Assembly (NCBI GenBank): GCA_964461265.1
Contig: CAYWTS010000003.1
Coordinates: forward strand, 1-64,000
Direction of reading: 5' to 3'
DNA length: 64,000 bases
From: CAYWTS01 sp964461265
GTDB taxonomy: Bacteria > Bacteroidota > Ignavibacteria > Tepidaquicellales > OLB5
Both the position numbers and the translations under genes were made by a program. Below are positions 61,694 to 64,000 of the stretch, in pieces (the stretch's first letter is position 1; each line of letters opens with the position of its first letter). A model generated the notes under the pieces. The model saw only the letters and a program-made list of their open reading frames with translations, did no database searches and was not told the origin of the DNA.

Positions 61694-61999
61694 TTTGCTA
61701 ATTGAAAAGTTTAGATAGGCAAAAATGGAAAAATGTAAAAATGAAGTGAAGGTTTAAGCAAAATAGAAATTTTTAAAAATCCTTAAAAAAATTAAACTTA
61801 AAAAATCAGGTTAAAATTAGACCATCAAAATTCAAAACATGTGAAACTTGAAAAAGATTTAGGCAGTGTTTTTGCATTATTAAGTACGATTATAAAAACT
61901 ACCAACTAAATTATTTTTTATCCATAATACTAAACACAATCAATAATAAACTTATGTAAAATTTTTTCATTTTCCATCTTTACATTTTTTCCATTTAAT
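61694..61999. other. AT-rich intergenic region upstream of the P-type ATPase
   Basis: No gene, terminator or consensus promoter was recognised in these 306 bases. Confidence 0.45.
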
Positions 62000-64000
62000 A
62001 TGACAGGTTTATCACAACAACAAGTTGCTGAACGTATCCGGCAGGGATTAACTAACCAATCCTACACAAAATCATCGAAGACAATCGGTGAAATCTTTAT
62101 TGAGAATCTATTCTCTGTTTTTAATATTATTATATTTTCAATAATTATCTTTTTACTGATTTTCTACACACGGTTAAATGATGAAAGATTGCTGCTTGAT
62201 TCACTCGGTGTGTTCACAATTGCTTTTATAAATACTTTTATTGCTATATACCAGGAAATCAAAGCCAAGCGTGCACTAGATAAAGTCAGCCTTTTACTTA
62301 AGAAAGAATCAATAGTCATTCGTGAAGGAACGGAGAAGGCAATAGACCAAGCCGATATTGTTCTAAATGATGTAATAAAGATAGAGCGTGGTGATCAGAT
62401 TGTAGTAGATGGCAGGGTTTTAAAATCGAATCACCTTGAAATAGATGAATCACTGCTCACAGGTGAATCAGAACCTGCAGAGAAAAAAGAAGATGATACA
62501 CTGCTATCGGGCAGTTTTTGTGTATCGGGCAGCGGTTACTATGAGGCATTGAAAATCGGTGATCAATGTTATGCGTCGGGCGTAACAAGGCTGGCAAAGA
62601 AATACCAGATGAAAATATCACCTTTGCTGAAACGCCTTAACTTAATAGTAAAAGCATTATTTATATCCGCTGTAATATTAATTATACTGCAGCTAATTAT
62701 CCGAGGCGGCAGTTTCGAGAGTGCCGATTTCATTAGGAAAATTTCCACAATATTGATATCGCTTGTACCCCAGGGTCTTGTACTGATGGCTTCGGTAACT
62801 TTTGCACTTGGTGTTTACCGTATCAGTAAAACGGGGGCAATAGTCCAGAAGCTGAACGCAATAGAATCATTTTCTAATGTTCAGGTTGTTTGCACCGATA
62901 AAACAGGTACTCTGACGCAAAATAAATTATCGGTAAATCAGGTTAATATTGTTAATTTGTCTTACACACATGAACAGGTTGAAAAACTGCTCGGCACTTA
63001 CGCTATATTTTCAACCGATAAGAACGCTACTTTAAGAACACTTGAAAAATATGGAGGAGATCCTTCAGCAAAGGTAAACGATGAAATGCCTTTCAGTTCT
63101 GAAAAAAAGATGAGCCTGCTACAGCTTGAATTCAATAATGAAAATATGAAAATGGTTATGGGAGGATATGATATTCTGGTTGATAAATGTAAAAACAGGG
63201 ACAAATTAACAGCATTATTCAATGAAAGAATTTTAAAAGTTTACAGAAATCTTCTGTTCGGGAAAGAAGTATCAGGTAAATCGATTAGCGAAATAAAAGA
63301 AAATCCCGAAAATGTTATCATTGAACCGATATGTATTATATCTATTACCGATGAAGTCAGGCACGATATAATGGACGCAATAAACCTGTTTAATAAGAAC
63401 AATGTGGAAATAAAAATTCTATCCGGTGATTCAGCAGCTTCCGTACAGGCAGTAGCAAAAGAAATCGGGTGGAATATTAAGGATGACGAACTTATATCCG
63501 GAGACGAAATTGATAATATCGGTGACAAAGATTTCCCCGAAACAGTAAAGAAAAAGAAAATATTTGCCCGCCTTATACCCGAACATAAGCTAAGAATTAT
63601 AAAAACATTCAAGAAAGAGAAAATTTACACAGCAATGATTGGAGACGGTGTAAATGATTTGCCGGCTATAAAAGAGAGCAATATGGGTATCGCAATGGAG
63701 GAAGGTAGTAAGATTACGAAGGAAGTTGCTGACATCGTATTACTAAAAAACAAATTCTCACTGTTACCGCACATTTTCGATGAAGGTAATAAAATAGTAA
63801 ACACGGTGGCATCGGTAGCAAAGCTTTTTCTTACTAAAAATTTTATGGTGATTTACCTCACTTTATCATCAATAATATTATTACTCGATTTTCCGCTCAC
63901 TCCAAGAAGGGTTTCACTAATAAATATTTTTGCAATCGGGCTGCCGTCATTTATTATTGCTCTGAAAAATTCAAATACCAGCAAGCATAAATATTTTATG
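62000..64000 (+). CDS. Cation-transporting P-type ATPase (CtpE-like), cut by the window end
   Basis: An inner-membrane cation pump; the first 667 residues are present and no stop is reached. The A domain has LLTGESEP. Helix M4 has SLVPQGLVLMASVTFALGV. The phosphorylation site is DKTGTLT, with D300 as the acylated residue. The P domain has GDGVNDLPAIKESNMGIAM. The short N-domain and the M4 context resemble the CtpE-type subgroup, linked to calcium, where M4 usually reads PEGL; here it is PQGL. The cation is therefore uncertain. There are no N-terminal metal-binding domains, so it is not a copper-type P1B pump. Confidence 0.85.
   Translation, partial: MTGLSQQQVAERIRQGLTNQSYTKSSKTIGEIFIENLFSVFNIIIFSIIIFLLIFYTRLNDERLLLDSLGVFTIAFINTFIAIYQEIKAKRALDKVSLLLKKESIVIREGTEKAIDQADIVLNDVIKIERGDQIVVDGRVLKSNHLEIDESLLTGESEPAEKKEDDTLLSGSFCVSGSGYYEALKIGDQCYASGVTRLAKKYQMKISPLLKRLNLIVKALFISAVILIILQLIIRGGSFESADFIRKISTILISLVPQGLVLMASVTFALGVYRISKTGAIVQKLNAIESFSNVQVVCTDKTGTLTQNKLSVNQVNIVNLSYTHEQVEKLLGTYAIFSTDKNATLRTLEKYGGDPSAKVNDEMPFSSEKKMSLLQLEFNNENMKMVMGGYDILVDKCKNRDKLTALFNERILKVYRNLLFGKEVSGKSISEIKENPENVIIEPICIISITDEVRHDIMDAINLFNKNNVEIKILSGDSAASVQAVAKEIGWNIKDDELISGDEIDNIGDKDFPETVKKKKIFARLIPEHKLRIIKTFKKEKIYTAMIGDGVNDLPAIKESNMGIAMEEGSKITKEVADIVLLKNKFSLLPHIFDEGNKIVNTVASVAKLFLTKNFMVIYLTLSSIILLLDFPLTPRRVSLINIFAIGLPSFIIALKNSNTSKHKYFM

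Noticed and set aside
62998..63612. Minus-strand frames under the P-type ATPase
   Set aside because: The plus strand is a continuous, motif-complete ATPase; these are antisense shadows.

Overview
The window is an AT-rich bacterial chromosome segment. It most likely comes from the Ignavibacteria/Chlorobi side of the Bacteroidota (FCB group). The evidence is: exported proteins ending in a type IX secretion (T9SS) tail with the NYPNPFNP motif; a two-subunit 2-oxoacid:ferredoxin oxidoreductase; HPr kinase without visible PTS genes; DUF2795, DUF2851, DUF5683 and YfhO-type genes; and promoters of the Bacteroidota type. I found the pattern TTG-N20-TAnnTTTR with exactly 20 spacer bases in front of seven genes and with 21 in front of another. 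No rRNA, tRNA, CRISPR array or complete insertion sequence was seen.

Layout. 1-630: a propeller gene fragment ending in a terminator. 630-11532 (minus): one long same-strand run, hpf-hprK-two paralogous peptide-binding lipoproteins-oppB-oppC-DUF2795-BamA-like protein-holB. 11765-15025 (plus): hexapeptide acyltransferase, secG, DUF5683, DUF2851. 15226-17736 (plus): an envelope-stress-like set of membrane protein, DUF4097 lipoprotein, ECF sigma factor and probable anti-sigma protein. 17808-22170 (minus): rpsF-ssb-rplI-korA-korB, with rpsR missing from its usual place. 22448-30182: uvrA, a nitrilase-family amidase, a GT2 glycosyltransferase, gltX, a MerR regulator and an SRAP protein.

30342-41913: a metal-resistance island. 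One strong promoter precedes a small Cys-rich secreted protein, a TolC-type channel, a CusB-type adaptor, three further small metal-binding proteins and a CusA-type pump. The pump keeps the three Met residues of the Cu(I)/Ag(I) site at exactly the CusA spacing and carries an extra Met-rich loop. A NERD-helicase gene and the relic of an amidohydrolase interrupt the island before a CDF exporter that has its own promoter.

41990-64000: a TPR lipoprotein with a HIT protein; a diheme cytochrome c; a T9SS-sorted BNR/sortilin-like protein; a surface polysaccharide cluster (two GT4, two methyltransferases, a flippase, YfhO); glyS; a second T9SS-sorted protein; a DAACS symporter with an unusual extracytoplasmic insert; and a CtpE-like P-type ATPase cut by the window end. 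Intergenic DNA carries several families of short palindromic repeats, a 23-bp repeat in inverted copies, a 151-bp MITE-like element and a branched palindrome inside the metal operon.

The most interesting signals are the expanded metal-binding set with the modified CusA pump, the intruding helicase beside the amidohydrolase relic, the S6-SSB-L9 operon without S18, the very uniform promoter architecture, and the small mobile or palindromic elements. All family assignments are from reading the sequence; no database search was run.
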